64,000 nucleotides of DNA from Clostridium beijerinckii HUN142 (GCF_000621745.1 NZ_JHXK01000025.1:32208-96207); one strand, 5' to 3'; shown: positions 15,789 through 26,137, counted from the first letter of the stretch. Translations and numbers: made by a program. Notes: generated from the sequence alone by a model not told the origin.

Positions 15789-17765
15789 TCAAGCATCTTC
15801 TAAAACTTTATATAAAAATTTTATAATATCTTGAACATTTAATCCATCATGTCCTTTTTCTGGCTCATAGCGTAAAATTATTTTAATATTATTAAAGTCG
15901 CTAATATCCTTCATACGTTCCATTCTTTCTAACAGTGGTACAATTTGGGTTGAATTATCTGCATGAGAGCATAAATTAGCATGGATATATAATTTAGGCA
16001 CATAATTGTTCCTTTCAAAGGCATCTACTACATTAAATCGCTCTTTGTATTTTATGAAAGGTTTATCATCATCAAAGCAAAGTGATACAACAGTTTCAAA
16101 TGCTTCCTTAACAATCCAATTGGAAATGTCAAATTGTGAGTTATCGACAACTACTGATGATCCTCTAAGATATATTCCCATAATTACTGAAAGATAACCA
16201 CCTGCTGATGTGCCATAAATAACTGTATTTTTGAGTTGAATCTTCATTTTTTCAATAAGTTGTTTTAATATTAAGCTGCTGTTTTCGAGATAATAATTTT
16301 TGTTTTTTCCAACGCCCCAAGCAACTTGTAAATATCCATTTACGTAAAGTGTGGGATCCATACAAAAGATGGAAGATGTTTTTAACATGTGTGACCAACT
16401 ATGCCTTTGGAAAATTGGTACATCAACATTACCACCAGCGACAGCACCATTGTTAAAAACAATAAGTTTATCATTTCCGCTTTTTCTGTTTATTAGATAT
16501 TCATAAGGAATGCCATTTTTGATAATTCTGAGTACATATATATAATCAGTTGGTATTTTAAGTTCATTTAGCTCAGAATAATCTATTGTGATCTCTGGAT
16601 ATGGAAGTTTTATATACTTTGTATTACTTGTTTTTTGTATGGTGTTATCGATTATTAATTCAGTTTTCTTAACTTCTGTCATAAGATCATACTCATCGCC
16701 AATATTAAAGACACCATTGTATCTGTAGGGATTGTCCAAATACCAAAATAAAATTCCAAATAGTTCTTTTTCATCAAAGTTAATTATATTACCACAGTTG
16801 TATTTTTCTATTAGTTCTTTTGCTACACCAACATCCGTTGAAATAATAGGAGTATTTAATAGTACGCTTTCAACTAAAGCAAGAGAAAAACCTTCACTAA
16901 GAGAAGTTAATATTGTTGCTGTTGAGTTTTTTATATAAGGATATGGATTTTCCACATATCCCAAAATTTTAACATTCGTTGTGAGTTCATTGTCTTCTAT
17001 ATATTTTTGGAGAACTGATTTGTAATTACCATCGCCCAAAAGATAAATCATAAAGTCATCGCGATACAGTTTAAGCTCTTTGGCAGCTTTTAGCAGCAAC
17101 ATTTGATTTTTGTTGAAGTCAAGTCTAGCAACAGATGTAAAGAGCATTTTATCAGGTATATTAATCTTTTCATTACTTAAAATCTGGATTTTTTCTTGAT
17201 TAACAGAGTTTGAAATTTTGACAACATTTTCTGTTATTCCAAAAAGCTCAGACAAAGATTTCTCTACTACATCTGAAATTACTACTATAGAATCAAATCG
17301 CTTTAAAACTGAAGCTTGCATTTCATGCTCTTGTTTTATTTGTAAATATTCTTTTGAATCTTTGTTAAGCCAACTATAGTCAAGCTCACGCATATCACCT
17401 CTAATCCAAATTATTTTTGTTGTACAATTTAAATATGAGGCAAAGTAAGAGGGAGCACTGTGATTACAAGCAATGACACAATCATATTTTTCATTAATTA
17501 GTTTATTGAAAAGTAATGGAGACACAAGTAACTTATAATAGTAATCAAGGGACTCTTTTTCATTATAGCCCTCCTTTGTAGAATCAATAAGCGCATCTAG
17601 TATTTTAATATTACTATTGTAGACATGGACGTCGGAGGTTTTAAATAATGGTAAGATGCTTATATCATATTTATATTTATCTAATAGATTTAAAACATCT
17701 GCTAAAGATTTTTCTGTTCCGTAGCCAGAAGTTATATTCCAAGTTATAAACAATAATTTTTTCAT
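15789..17765 (-). CDS. Glycosyltransferase (GT4-like) fused to an alpha/beta-hydrolase-like domain
   Basis: 658 residues in two parts. Residues 1 to about 350 form a GT-B glycosyltransferase: glycine-rich start (FITWNITSGYGTEKSL), the C-lobe entry SVARLDFNKNQ and the E-x7-E motif EGFSLALVE followed by NTPIISTDVG. Residues about 370-658 are a second domain with a nucleophile elbow GTSAGG (Ser near 520), acid candidates further on and a late His in EKGHDG (near 639), as in Ser hydrolases/acyltransferases. No signal peptide, so cytosolic. It may glycosylate a surface polymer or protein and add or remove an acyl group on it; the bimodular plan recalls glycosyltransferase plus Asp2-like accessory-Sec partners, but that is only an analogy. 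RBS GAAGGTG. Monocistronic. Confidence 0.75.
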   Translation of the reverse strand: MKKLLFITWNITSGYGTEKSLADVLNLLDKYKYDISILPLFKTSDVHVYNSNIKILDALIDSTKEGYNEKESLDYYYKLLVSPLLFNKLINEKYDCVIACNHSAPSYFASYLNCTTKIIWIRGDMRELDYSWLNKDSKEYLQIKQEHEMQASVLKRFDSIVVISDVVEKSLSELFGITENVVKISNSVNQEKIQILSNEKINIPDKMLFTSVARLDFNKNQMLLLKAAKELKLYRDDFMIYLLGDGNYKSVLQKYIEDNELTTNVKILGYVENPYPYIKNSTATILTSLSEGFSLALVESVLLNTPIISTDVGVAKELIEKYNCGNIINFDEKELFGILFWYLDNPYRYNGVFNIGDEYDLMTEVKKTELIIDNTIQKTSNTKYIKLPYPEITIDYSELNELKIPTDYIYVLRIIKNGIPYEYLINRKSGNDKLIVFNNGAVAGGNVDVPIFQRHSWSHMLKTSSIFCMDPTLYVNGYLQVAWGVGKNKNYYLENSSLILKQLIEKMKIQLKNTVIYGTSAGGYLSVIMGIYLRGSSVVVDNSQFDISNWIVKEAFETVVSLCFDDDKPFIKYKERFNVVDAFERNNYVPKLYIHANLCSHADNSTQIVPLLERMERMKDISDFNNIKIILRYEPEKGHDGLNVQDIIKFLYKVLEDA

Positions 17766-17980
17766 TAGTTCACCTTCTTATTAGATTATATGTCAAGGCA
17801 ACAGAATTTCACTTTCCTACTAATATATGAAAAGTAACATAGTTTTGTGAATTACGTAATTAAGTTAACTTATGGATTGAGTGGAGGAAAAATACTTAGG
17901 TGTAATACTAATTCCTTCTTTTGATTTTTTGAAGAAAATAAAGTATAATTAAATACATATAAAAAAGGAGGGCGAATTTT

Positions 17981-18487
17981 GTGGAATTATTTGAGGTAGG
18001 GAAACCATTTAAGAATGGTATAACAAGATATCCAGAGGGAATAAATTTTGATATAAACCAAAATGGATGTAATTTATTAATTTATACTACAAAATTTACA
18101 GAAGAATCTAGACAAGCTATTATAAAAGGTGATTTGAAATACGGATATTTCAAAGAAGATAATGTGATTATTATGCTATTTAAGTTCGGCAATCACCAAT
18201 GGATAGAAGTTCCGTATTCTATACATATGTGTAAAAATTCTGTTCAATTGAAAGAAGTTACAGAAACTGAAGGATTTTCGCTTAATATATATATCATTGA
18301 TTCGGGAACAGGCGTTTTAGAAGATGCTAGACAAGTTGAACTTGATATTAGATTATCTAAAATGTTAAGAGATGACGTTTTAGAGCAGAAGAGTATGCCA
18401 TATAGTGGATTTAATATTAGAGTGAGTGAGTTTAATAGAAAGTATTCAACTAAAGCTTTAGTTAGTATGTCTAGAGCATTAGTTTAA
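17981..18487 (+). CDS. Uncharacterised 168-residue protein
   Basis: GTG start at 17981 with AAAGGAGGGCG upstream, a very strong ribosome site. Soluble, mostly beta in the first 110 residues (LLIYTTKF, NVIIMLFKFGNHQWIEVPYS, FSLNIYIIDSGTG) with a helical C-terminus ending in RALV. No family recognised. Faces away from the divergent glycosyltransferase gene; the shared upstream region is about 215 bases. Confidence 0.7.
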   Translation: MELFEVGKPFKNGITRYPEGINFDINQNGCNLLIYTTKFTEESRQAIIKGDLKYGYFKEDNVIIMLFKFGNHQWIEVPYSIHMCKNSVQLKEVTETEGFSLNIYIIDSGTGVLEDARQVELDIRLSKMLRDDVLEQKSMPYSGFNIRVSEFNRKYSTKALVSMSRALV

Positions 18488-18699
18488 AATCATTTTGGCT
18501 GCACAACTGATATTTTAAATTAAGATGTTTCATTGAGATTTTTAGAATATATATAAATATTAATTTATAGAATGTATAAGGGAGCATAATATTATTTTTA
18601 TAAGCTAATTGTTATTTATAAGTTTAATCACTAGATTTTAGATATTGAAATAACGATTCTTAATTTATATAATTTTAGTAACAGAAAGGGGTGGAAGCT

Positions 18700-19002
18700 A
18701 TGAAAGTTGAGTTTTGTCTTGTAGAAAGTGATGATATTGTATTTACAAAAGATTCTAATGATTTGAAAGATATAATAAATGTCATTACCAAAGTAGGAAC
18801 AGAGATCAATTTGTTTTTTAGCAAAGATGATTTCATCCATGGTTATGTACAAAATGTAGCATATCAAGTTAACGCAGAAAGTAACGATGAGAGTTTAGTA
18901 ATATATTTTTCAAATGACTATAAAAAATCTAAGAATACAGAACGAATATCAGCTGAACATTTAAGTACTACGAAATTAAATGCTAAAAATAATGACAAGT
19001 AA
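18700..19002 (+). CDS. Uncharacterised 100-residue protein
   Basis: ATG 18700 is spaced properly from AAAGGGGTGG; the GTG three codons earlier lies inside the ribosome site. Soluble and acidic, with segments LVESDDIVFTKDSNDLKD and LVIYFSNDYKKS. No family recognised. Followed by a strong terminator. Confidence 0.6.
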   Translation: MKVEFCLVESDDIVFTKDSNDLKDIINVITKVGTEINLFFSKDDFIHGYVQNVAYQVNAESNDESLVIYFSNDYKKSKNTERISAEHLSTTKLNAKNNDK

Positions 19003-19007
19003 GAATT

Positions 19008-19062
19008 AAGGTGAGATAGTAAATTTTTATAATTATATTTACTGTTTCACCTTGATTTTTTG
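19008..19062 (+). terminator. Intrinsic terminator
   Basis: 17-bp stem (19008-19024 with 19037-19053) with one mismatch, then T6. Confidence 0.85.
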
Positions 19063-19085
19063 TTGTGTTATATAAAGAATTAAAT

Positions 19086-19174
19086 ATATGTCGCAATTGA
19101 ATCTCTTCAGGTCATTCTCAAGTGAATGATCTGCTTACTAGAATATTAGGTGTAAATTTATTATTGCAACATAT
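19086..19174. repeat. Dispersed palindromic repeat, family D copy 2
   Basis: Similar to 7738-7824, best in the last 42 bases (GCTTACTA to CAACATAT). Ends are inverted (ATATATGTCGCAAT against ATTGCAACATATAT). The rest of the 19.0-19.5 kb gap is AT-rich with no gene visible. Confidence 0.45.
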
Positions 19175-19476
19175 ATTTTTAGATTACTATGGCTAGATTT
19201 AAATTATCAAATAATAATATATTTCAGGGTTTAATATATACATATTTTATAAATGTTGCCTTGTGTGTTATAATTTATATGAATTTTTATCGATGAATTG
19301 TAATTTCTGTGAGATATATTGAAAATATAGGGGGTTGCAAGTAGATAGTGGGTGAACTTTGTGATACATATAGGATAAATATGAAAAAAATTATATATAT
19401 GAGTAAAATTAAATTTGTAACTATAAAAAATAAAGTTTAAGATAAATTTATGCTTTATACTATAAGGAGATATATT

Positions 19477-20391
19477 ATGAAAGAAAAAAAGAATAGGAAA
19501 AGATTTAATAATAGCGGGAGAAGTAATTTTATAAAATTAGTTAAAATAGTATCACTTTTAGTGGTGATTGGGATAATTGCTTTTATTGGGATTAATAAAG
19601 GAATAAATTCTTTTGCTAATATGGCTACTAGTCAAAATAGTGATAAAAAAGATGTTATCGAAAACCCTTCAGAGGATGAGAAAAAAGAGTTTGGGGAAGT
19701 TCCGCTAATAAATGATAATAGAGGCGTGCCGGTAATTTGTTTTCATTCTATAAATGACGATCCTTCAGTAAAAAGCCCTATTATTATTTCAAAGGATAAA
19801 TTTAGAGTACAACTTCAAGCTATTAAAGATAATGGATATACGACATTAACAATGACTCAGCTTAACGACTATCTTTCTAAGGGGAAGGCTATTCCGGAAA
19901 AAAGTGTTGTTCTAACCTTTGATGATGGATATAGAGATAATTATACTAATGTATTTCCAGTCTTAAAAGAGTTTAATATGAATGCAACAATTTTTGTTAT
20001 ACAAAGTTATTTAGATAGAGATGGATATTTAACTACTGACCAAGTTAAAGAGTTGAGTAGTAGTGGAATAATTGATATAGAATCTCACACAGTTTCTCAT
20101 ATTGATCTTCCGACTATGTCATATGAAGATCAATTAAAAGAACTAAAAAATTCTAAGGAAAAATTAGAAAGTTTAATTAATAAGCCTATAATTTCGATTG
20201 CTTATCCAGAAGGAAAATATAATGATGATACTAAGAAAGCTTTTAGTGAAGTTGGTTATTCAATGGGATTTACCACTGAAAGGGGATACGCTGACAGAGA
20301 TGATAATTCTGCAGAGCTAAATAGAATATGTGTAGATTATACATATAAGCCTAAAGACATTCTAAAGGTATTAAAAAACTTGAAAAAGTAA
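19477..20391 (+). CDS. Membrane-anchored polysaccharide deacetylase
   Basis: 304 residues from ATG 19477, which has AAGGAGATATATT upstream. A basic start and a membrane helix (about 20-42) anchor it with the enzyme outside. The NodB-type CE4 domain shows motif 1 LTFDDGYRDN (catalytic Asp and metal Asp), motif 2 ESHTVSH (metal His pair) and AYPEGKYND further on. It lacks the usual chitin-type extension; likely substrates are peptidoglycan GlcNAc or a wall polysaccharide. Monocistronic; no dedicated substrate genes nearby. Confidence 0.87.
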   Translation: MKEKKNRKRFNNSGRSNFIKLVKIVSLLVVIGIIAFIGINKGINSFANMATSQNSDKKDVIENPSEDEKKEFGEVPLINDNRGVPVICFHSINDDPSVKSPIIISKDKFRVQLQAIKDNGYTTLTMTQLNDYLSKGKAIPEKSVVLTFDDGYRDNYTNVFPVLKEFNMNATIFVIQSYLDRDGYLTTDQVKELSSSGIIDIESHTVSHIDLPTMSYEDQLKELKNSKEKLESLINKPIISIAYPEGKYNDDTKKAFSEVGYSMGFTTERGYADRDDNSAELNRICVDYTYKPKDILKVLKNLKK

Positions 20392-20468
20392 GATGAGATT
20401 TTCTTTTGAATAAGATTAATTAAAATCCGAACGAAAAGAAAAAATATTTACAAAACGTTCTCTTAAAA

Positions 20469-20497
20469 TTGACAAAATATAATATAAATTATAGAAT
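20469..20497 (+). promoter_or_regulatory. Consensus sigma-A promoter for ACT/DUF711 genes
   Basis: TTGACA (20469-20474), 17-base spacer, TAGAAT (20492-20497). A leader of about 100 bases follows. Confidence 0.7.
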
Positions 20498-20516
20498 AAA
20501 GAGAGCAATAAAGATG

Positions 20517-20567
20517 CTTATTAGATATTATCCAATTCGATTAGAATTGGATAATATTTTTAATAAG
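20517..20567 (+). promoter_or_regulatory. Leader hairpin, attenuator-like
   Basis: 14-bp stem (20525-20538 with 20544-20557) extended by CTTATTA/TAATAAG, with T5 in the descending arm. It lies between the promoter at 20469 and the ACT gene, so it could terminate transcripts early; it might also simply end read-through from the deacetylase gene. Confidence 0.5.
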
Positions 20568-20603
20568 GATCTTAAAAATAACTTATGAATGGAGTAGATA
20601 AGC

Positions 20604-20873
20604 ATGAAAGCAATATTAACAGTAATTGGGCAGGACAAAGTTGGTATTATAGCAGGGGTTAGTCAGAAAATGTTAGAATATAGTATCAATATATTAGATG
20701 TTAATCAAACTATAATGCAAGGTTTTTTTACTATGATAATGGTATTAGACTGCAAAGATATGAATGCGACTTTTGAGGAAGTTCGTGCAGGACTTACAGC
20801 AGAGGGTGAAAGACTTGGGGTAGAAGTAAAGATTCAAAGAGAAGAAATATTTAAGTCAATGCATTCACTATAA
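20604..20873 (+). CDS. ACT domain protein (UPF0237 family)
   Basis: 89 residues forming one ACT domain: AILTVIGQDKVGIIAGVSQKML is the first strand and helix, followed by ILDVNQTIMQGFFTMIMVLD. ACT domains bind amino acids or other small ligands and act as regulatory dimers. It is placed 12 bases before the DUF711 gene, a pairing that is conserved across Firmicutes and other bacteria, so the two are cotranscribed and probably work together. RBS is a modest TGGAG. Confidence 0.88.
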   Translation: MKAILTVIGQDKVGIIAGVSQKMLEYSINILDVNQTIMQGFFTMIMVLDCKDMNATFEEVRAGLTAEGERLGVEVKIQREEIFKSMHSL

Positions 20874-20885
20874 TAGGAGGGGCTT

Positions 20886-22241
20886 ATGAATACTAATAAT
20901 ATACTTGAAACGATAAAAATGATTGAGGAAGAAAAACTTGACGTTAGAACTATAACAATGGGAATATCCTTGCTTGATTGTATAGATCCAGATGGAGATA
21001 AAGCTAGAATTAAGATATATGATAAAATTACAAAATCTGCAGAGCATTTAGTAGAGGTTGGAAGGCAAATAGAAACAGAGTTTGGTATTCCAATAGTAAA
21101 TAAAAGAGTTTCAATAACTCCTATGTCAATAATTGCTGGAGCTACTAATGAAACTAGCTATGTTGAATTTGCAAGAACTTTAGATAGAGCAGCAGAGACA
21201 CTTGGAATAGATTTCTTAGGTGGATTTTCAGCATTAGTTCAAAAAGGCTGTACAAAAGGTGATAAGATTTTAATAAGTTCAATTCCAGAAGCTTTAGCAG
21301 TAACAAAAAAAGTTTGTGCGTCAGTTAATGTAGGATGTACAAAATCAGGAATAAACATGAACGCTGTAAGAGATATGGCAGATGTTATAAAGAGAACTGC
21401 AGAACTTACAAAAGATCAAAAAGGTTTTGGTTGCGCTAAGTTAGTTGTATTTGCAAATGCAGTAGAAGATAATCCTTTTATGGCAGGAGCTTTCCACGGA
21501 GTTGGAGAAGCTGAGAGAATTATAAATGTTGGTGTAAGCGGACCAGGAGTTGTTAAGAGAGCACTTGAGAAAGTAAGAGGAGCATCTTTTGATGTTGTTG
21601 CTGAAACAATTAAGCAAACTGCATTTAAAGTTACAAGGATGGGAGAACTAGTTGCTAACGAAGCGTCTAGAAGATTAGATGTACCTTTTGGTATAGTTGA
21701 CTTATCTTTAGCACCAACACCAGCCGTTGGTGATTCGGTTGCAGAAATTCTAGAAGAAATAGGACTAGAACAAGTTGGAACTCATGGTACAATTGCAGCA
21801 CTTGCTATGCTTAACGATGCAGTTAAAAAAGGTGGAGTTATGGCATGTAGCCATGTTGGAGGCCTAAGTGGAGCTTTTATTCCAGTATCTGAAGATGCGG
21901 GTATGATTGATGCAGTTATAAGTGGATCATTAAATTTAGAAAAATTAGAAGGAATGACATGTGTATGTTCAGTTGGTCTTGATATGATTGCAATTCCTGG
22001 AGATACTCCAGCATCTACTATTGCAGGAATGATAGCTGATGAAGCTGCAATTGGAGTGATAAATAATAAGACTACAGCTGTTAGAATTATACCAGCACCA
22101 GGATGTAAAGTAGGGGACATGGTAGAATTCGGTGGATTGTTAGGTAGGGCACCTGTAATGAGGGTAAATGGTAAATCATCAGAATTATTTGCTCAAAGAG
22201 GTGGAAGGATTCCAGCACCTATACATTCATTTAAAAATTAA
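20886..22241 (+). CDS. DUF711 / UPF0210 (PFL-like) protein
   Basis: 451 residues, full length for the family. Recognised by [14 protein letters not shown] near the start, [12 protein letters not shown] and the Gly/Ala-rich C-terminal half ([20 protein letters not shown], split as [13 protein letters not shown] and [25 protein letters not shown]). The fold is related to pyruvate-formate lyase-like barrels, but no glycyl-radical motif or activase is present and the biochemical role is unknown. RBS TAGGAGGGGC. A terminator follows. Confidence 0.9.
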   Translation: MNTNNILETIKMIEEEKLDVRTITMGISLLDCIDPDGDKARIKIYDKITKSAEHLVEVGRQIETEFGIPIVNKRVSITPMSIIAGATNETSYVEFARTLDRAAETLGIDFLGGFSALVQKGCTKGDKILISSIPEALAVTKKVCASVNVGCTKSGINMNAVRDMADVIKRTAELTKDQKGFGCAKLVVFANAVEDNPFMAGAFHGVGEAERIINVGVSGPGVVKRALEKVRGASFDVVAETIKQTAFKVTRMGELVANEASRRLDVPFGIVDLSLAPTPAVGDSVAEILEEIGLEQVGTHGTIAALAMLNDAVKKGGVMACSHVGGLSGAFIPVSEDAGMIDAVISGSLNLEKLEGMTCVCSVGLDMIAIPGDTPASTIAGMIADEAAIGVINNKTTAVRIIPAPGCKVGDMVEFGGLLGRAPVMRVNGKSSELFAQRGGRIPAPIHSFKN

Positions 22242-22250
22242 TAAACATAA

Positions 22251-22296
22251 AAATAAGACCTATAAGATAGTTAATATATCTTTAGGTCTTATTTCA
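22251..22296 (+). terminator. Terminator after DUF711 gene
   Basis: AAATAAGACCTA pairs with TAGGTCTTATTT around an inner AGATA/TATCT helix. Confidence 0.8.
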
Positions 22297-22394
22297 TATT
22301 CCATATTATTTCTAAAATAAGCAATTATAGAAATCTTTTCTTTTGTGATATCGAGGTGTAAAATAGCCTTACAGAATAAAATTAGTTAGTTGTT

Positions 22395-22541
22395 TTATAA
22401 TAAGAATAATAGTGGCCATAATGCCCATGCATTATTAAAACCATATCCACCATATCCGCCATAACCACCGTATCCACAAAAGTTTCCGTAATTGTATCCA
22501 CAGCAATTATTGCAACATCTGTTATAACAGCATCTGCTCAT
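22395..22541 (-). CDS. 48-residue Cys/Gly/Tyr-rich small protein
   Basis: Reads from an ATG at 22541 with AAAGGAGAAATG 4-16 bases upstream to a TAA at 22395. The N-terminal half has three CC pairs and Arg/Asn (MSRCCYNRCCNNCCGYNYG), the centre has four GYG-type repeats, and the last nine residues are hydrophobic (ALWPLLFLL). This is a composition seen in spore coat or cell-surface microproteins; a coat function is inference. It is too short to stand out in ordinary gene calling but has one of the better ribosome sites here. Convergent with the DUF711 gene. Confidence 0.65.
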   Translation of the reverse strand: MSRCCYNRCCNNCCGYNYGNFCGYGGYGGYGGYGFNNAWALWPLLFLL

Positions 22542-22559
22542 AGTTCATTTCTCCTTTGT

Positions 22560-22907
22560 TAATCTATATCATTTGTTATATTAATAATATATTAAACATA
22601 ATTAAAAATTGTTACATATTAAAATTAAAAATAAAATTATCTATAAGAATATTACTTGTTATATTTTTGATATTAAAAATTTATGTAAATTAGATTTAGA
22701 AGGGTGTATATACTGGTTTGGGGCCATTTTAATAAAGTATTTTAATATTAGAATAATTAAAAATAATGTTAAAAGAGACATTAAATTAATAAATAACATA
22801 ATACAGATTTAGAATTTGATATCTTTATGTTATAATAGGCAAAGAGAAAATAAGGTGTGTATGATTTTTTTTGATTTAAACTATAAGAAGAATAAGTAGG
22901 TGAAGAT
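22560..22907. other. AT-rich intergenic region before the YgiQ gene
   Basis: No gene supported. A 67-codon frame at 22609-22812 has no ribosome site and a composition of random AT-rich DNA. A TATAAT at about 22832-22837 could be the -10 of the next gene. Confidence 0.5.
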
Positions 22908-24887
22908 ATGACAAATGAAAGGAAATTTTTGCCCATAAGCAAAAAAGATATGAGAGAAAGAGATTGGGAACAATTAGATTTTATAATTGTTACGGCTGAT
23001 GCGTATATTGACCATCATAGTTTTGGTACTGCAATTATTTCAAGAGTACTTGAAGCAAATGGATATAAAGTTGGGATAATACCACAACCAGATTGGAACA
23101 ATCTTTATGATTTTCAGAGATTTGGGAAGCCTAAATATGCTTTTCTGGTTAATGGTGGAAACATGGATCCTATGGTTAATCATTATACTGTAAGCAAAAG
23201 AATGAGAGAAAAAGATCTTTATTCTCCAGGTGGACAAATGGGACTTAGGCCTGATAGAGCAACAATTGTTTATTGTAATAAGATAAGAGAAGCTTATAAG
23301 GATATAAATATTGTAATAGGAGGAATAGAAGCAAGTCTTAGAAGATTTGCTCATTATGATTATTGGAGTGATAAAGTTAGAAAATCAATATTAATTGATA
23401 GCACAGCTGACTTGCTGATTTATGGTATGGGAGAAAAGCAAATAGCAGCAGTTGCAGAAAGTTTGAAGAATAATGTGCGAGCAAAAGATATAACTTATCT
23501 TAGAGGCACCTCTTATGCTACCGAAAGTCTAGAGGATATACAAGATTATATTGAAATTCCTTCATATAAAGAAGTATCTACAGATAGATATAAATATGCA
23601 GAAGCAAGCAAAGTAGAATATGAAGAACAAGATTCGGTCCGAGGTCATATTATTGTGCAAAAGCATGGAAGTAAATATGTAGTACAAAATGTTCCAGAAG
23701 CGCCTTTAACTAGACAGGAATTAGATGAAGTATATGGACTTCCATATATGAGAGAATATCATCCTGTTTATGAAGGAAAAGGCGGTATAGCTGCAATTGA
23801 AGAAGTTAAATTTAGTACAGTAAGTTCAAGAGGATGTTTTGGAGATTGCAAATTTTGTGCTATAACTTTTCATCAAGGAAGAGTTGTTCAAAGTAGAAGT
23901 AAAGAATCAATACTGCAAGAAGTTGAAGATATTACAAAACTTCCCGATTTCAAAGGATATATTCATGATGTAGGAGGGCCGACTGCAAACTTTAGAAAGC
24001 CAGCTTGTTCTAAGCAGTTAGCTTTTGGAGCGTGCAAAAGTAAAGAGTGCTTATCACCAGGTGTATGTAAGAATATGGATGTAGATCATACTGAATATTT
24101 AGACTTATTAAGATCTATAAGGAAAGTACCAAAGGTTAAAAAGGCATTTGTACGCTCGGGCCTTAGATATGATTATATTATGGCTGATAAAGATGATACT
24201 TTTTTCAAAGAATTAGTAGAGCATCATGTAAGTGGAAAATTGAAAGTTGCACCTGAACATGTTTCAAAAGATGTATTAAAATATATGGGTAAACCTGCCG
24301 GAGAAACTTATAATAAATTCGTAGATAAGTTTGAAAAAATAACAAAAAAGCTTGGTAAAAAACAATATATAATTCCATATTTAATGTCATCACACCCAGG
24401 AAGCACGTTGGCATCTGCAATTGAACTTGCTGAGTACCTAAGAGATATTAATTACCAACCAGAGCAAGTACAAGATTTTTATCCAACACCAGGTACATTA
24501 GCTACAACTATGTATTACACAGGTTTAGATCCTATGACAATGAAAGAAGTTTACGTGCCAAAAACTAAGCATGAAAAAGCTATGCAAAGGGCTTTGCTTC
24601 AATATAAGAATCCAAAGTACTATACATTGGTCTATGAAGCATTAACACAAGCAGGGAGAACGGATTTAATTGGAAATGGTCCAAAGTGCCTTATAAAAGA
24701 CAAAAACAAAAGTGTAAAATCATATAATTCAAGCATTTATAGAGGTAATGAAAGCCAAGGAACTAATAAGAGAAAGACTTCAGATAGATTGAAGAGTAAT
24801 AAAGTTTCTGATAGAAGGGAAAATGGTAAGAAAACAAAAGAAAAGAATTCGCTAAATGGCAAAAAGAAAACTACTAAGAAAAGATAA
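22908..24887 (+). CDS. YgiQ family radical SAM protein
   Basis: 659 residues. N-terminal segment [20 protein letters not shown] and [17 protein letters not shown] are typical of YgiQ/UPF0313. The radical SAM cluster motif is CFGDCKFC (C-x3-C-x2-C) near residue 310, in [21 protein letters not shown] further Cys group [19 protein letters not shown] may bind an auxiliary cluster or metal. The lysine-rich C-terminal tail (from about 600) is low complexity, likely RNA-binding or disordered. Substrate unknown. RBS AAGTAGGTGAAG before ATG 22908. Monocistronic. Confidence 0.9.
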   Translation: MTNERKFLPISKKDMRERDWEQLDFIIVTADAYIDHHSFGTAIISRVLEANGYKVGIIPQPDWNNLYDFQRFGKPKYAFLVNGGNMDPMVNHYTVSKRMREKDLYSPGGQMGLRPDRATIVYCNKIREAYKDINIVIGGIEASLRRFAHYDYWSDKVRKSILIDSTADLLIYGMGEKQIAAVAESLKNNVRAKDITYLRGTSYATESLEDIQDYIEIPSYKEVSTDRYKYAEASKVEYEEQDSVRGHIIVQKHGSKYVVQNVPEAPLTRQELDEVYGLPYMREYHPVYEGKGGIAAIEEVKFSTVSSRGCFGDCKFCAITFHQGRVVQSRSKESILQEVEDITKLPDFKGYIHDVGGPTANFRKPACSKQLAFGACKSKECLSPGVCKNMDVDHTEYLDLLRSIRKVPKVKKAFVRSGLRYDYIMADKDDTFFKELVEHHVSGKLKVAPEHVSKDVLKYMGKPAGETYNKFVDKFEKITKKLGKKQYIIPYLMSSHPGSTLASAIELAEYLRDINYQPEQVQDFYPTPGTLATTMYYTGLDPMTMKEVYVPKTKHEKAMQRALLQYKNPKYYTLVYEALTQAGRTDLIGNGPKCLIKDKNKSVKSYNSSIYRGNESQGTNKRKTSDRLKSNKVSDRRENGKKTKEKNSLNGKKKTTKKR

Positions 24888-24906
24888 AATAGTAAATAGT
24901 TTTGTA

Positions 24907-24976
24907 AAATTGCTGCAATGAAAGAAGGACATATTTTTGCGAGATCTGATATTTAGTTCATGAGTTGTAGCAATTT
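24907..24976. repeat. Small intergenic palindrome
   Basis: AAATTGCTGCAA (24907-24918) is inverted at 24965-24976 with one mismatch; 46 bases between. No T-tract, so not a clear terminator. Confidence 0.4.
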
Positions 24977-25154
24977 GTTAATTTTATCGATAATATATAT
25001 TAAAATTAAGGATATACTATTAATTTTTTTAGTATGTATTTACATATATACTAAAGTTGATTTTCTACATTTTGGTACTAATTCGGTAGTTAACGTATTA
25101 GAATGCTAGATGTAGATTTTTATTATCTAGCACAATTAAGAGAAAGGGGTAAAA

Positions 25155-26065
25155 ATGGGGGATATTTTAATAAAAGCATTTAGCTTTATACTGATTATTG
25201 CAATAGGATATAGTTTTAAAAGGATAGGGGTTTTTGGACCTAAAGACTATAAAATTATAACCAAAATTATAATGAATATTACTTTACCGTGCGCACTTAT
25301 TACTGGATTTGCAAATTTTAAAATGGATACATCAATGCTTTTTATTATTCTGCTTGGATTTTTAGGAAACATTATAATGTCTCTTATTGGCTTTGCTTTG
25401 GCAAGGAATAAGGATAATAAAGAAAAAGCTTTTAATATGTTAAATTTAGCTGGATACAATATAGGATGTTTTACCCTTCCATATGTGCAGAGCTTTATGG
25501 GACCATATGCTGTCGGGATAACAAGTCTCTTTGATATAGGTAATTCAATTATGTGTACAGGAGGTACATACGCACTTGCATCAGGCGTTGTTGGTGAAGG
25601 AAATGACCAAAGTATTAGAGCCTTTCTTAGAAAAATTTTCTCATCTGTACCTTTTGATACTTATATGCTTATGTTTATCGTGACAATTACAGGTATTAAG
25701 TTGCCGCAGATGATATATACAATAACATCAAATTTAAGTGCAGGAAATGCTTTTTTGTCCATGCTTATGATTGGAATGGTTTTTGAATGCAAATTTCGCA
25801 AAGAACAGTTGATTAAAGTTGCTTCAATTATAAGTATACGTTATTTGTTTGCATCAATATTTGCAGTTGTTATTTATTTTTTTGTGCCGTTTTCTATGGA
25901 AATTAAGCATGTACTAGTTATTTTGTATTTGGTCCGATTCCTGTTCTTGCACCAGTCTTTACGGCTAGGTGTAAATGTGATGAAGGGTTATCTGGTGTAG
26001 TAAATTCTTTATGTATACCCATAAGTATAGTTATAATAACTTTATTATTATTTATTATTAATTAG
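25155..26065 (+). pseudogene. AEC-family transporter, C-terminus lost to a -1 frameshift
   Basis: The open frame from ATG 25155 codes nine or so membrane helices of an auxin-efflux-carrier family permease (MNITLPCALITGFANF, NLAGYNIGCFTLPYVQ) but ends at 26000 with an odd tail. From about 25928, another frame restores the expected end: GPIPVLAPVFTARCKCDEGL, then SGVVNSLCIPISIVIITLLL and a stop at 26065. One missing T in the TATTTGG region explains the shift; total would be about 303 residues, the usual family length. Either a recent null mutation, a sequencing error or, less likely, programmed slippage. AEC carriers export small organic acids or similar solutes. RBS AAAGGGGTAA. Confidence 0.82.
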
Positions 26066-26103
26066 TATGATCAAAAAAGAGTATTTTTCTGATAAGAAAA
26101 TTA

Positions 26104-26137
26104 AACCACTAAACTTTAAAAAGTGCGTGGTTTTTTT
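26104..26137 (+). terminator. Terminator after AEC gene
   Basis: AACCAC/GTGGTT with 17-base loop region, then T7. Confidence 0.7.

Noticed and set aside
22609..22812. 67-codon open frame in the AT-rich gap before the YgiQ gene
   Set aside because: No ribosome site, residue composition typical of random AT-rich DNA (Ile, Lys, Asn), no plausible domain.
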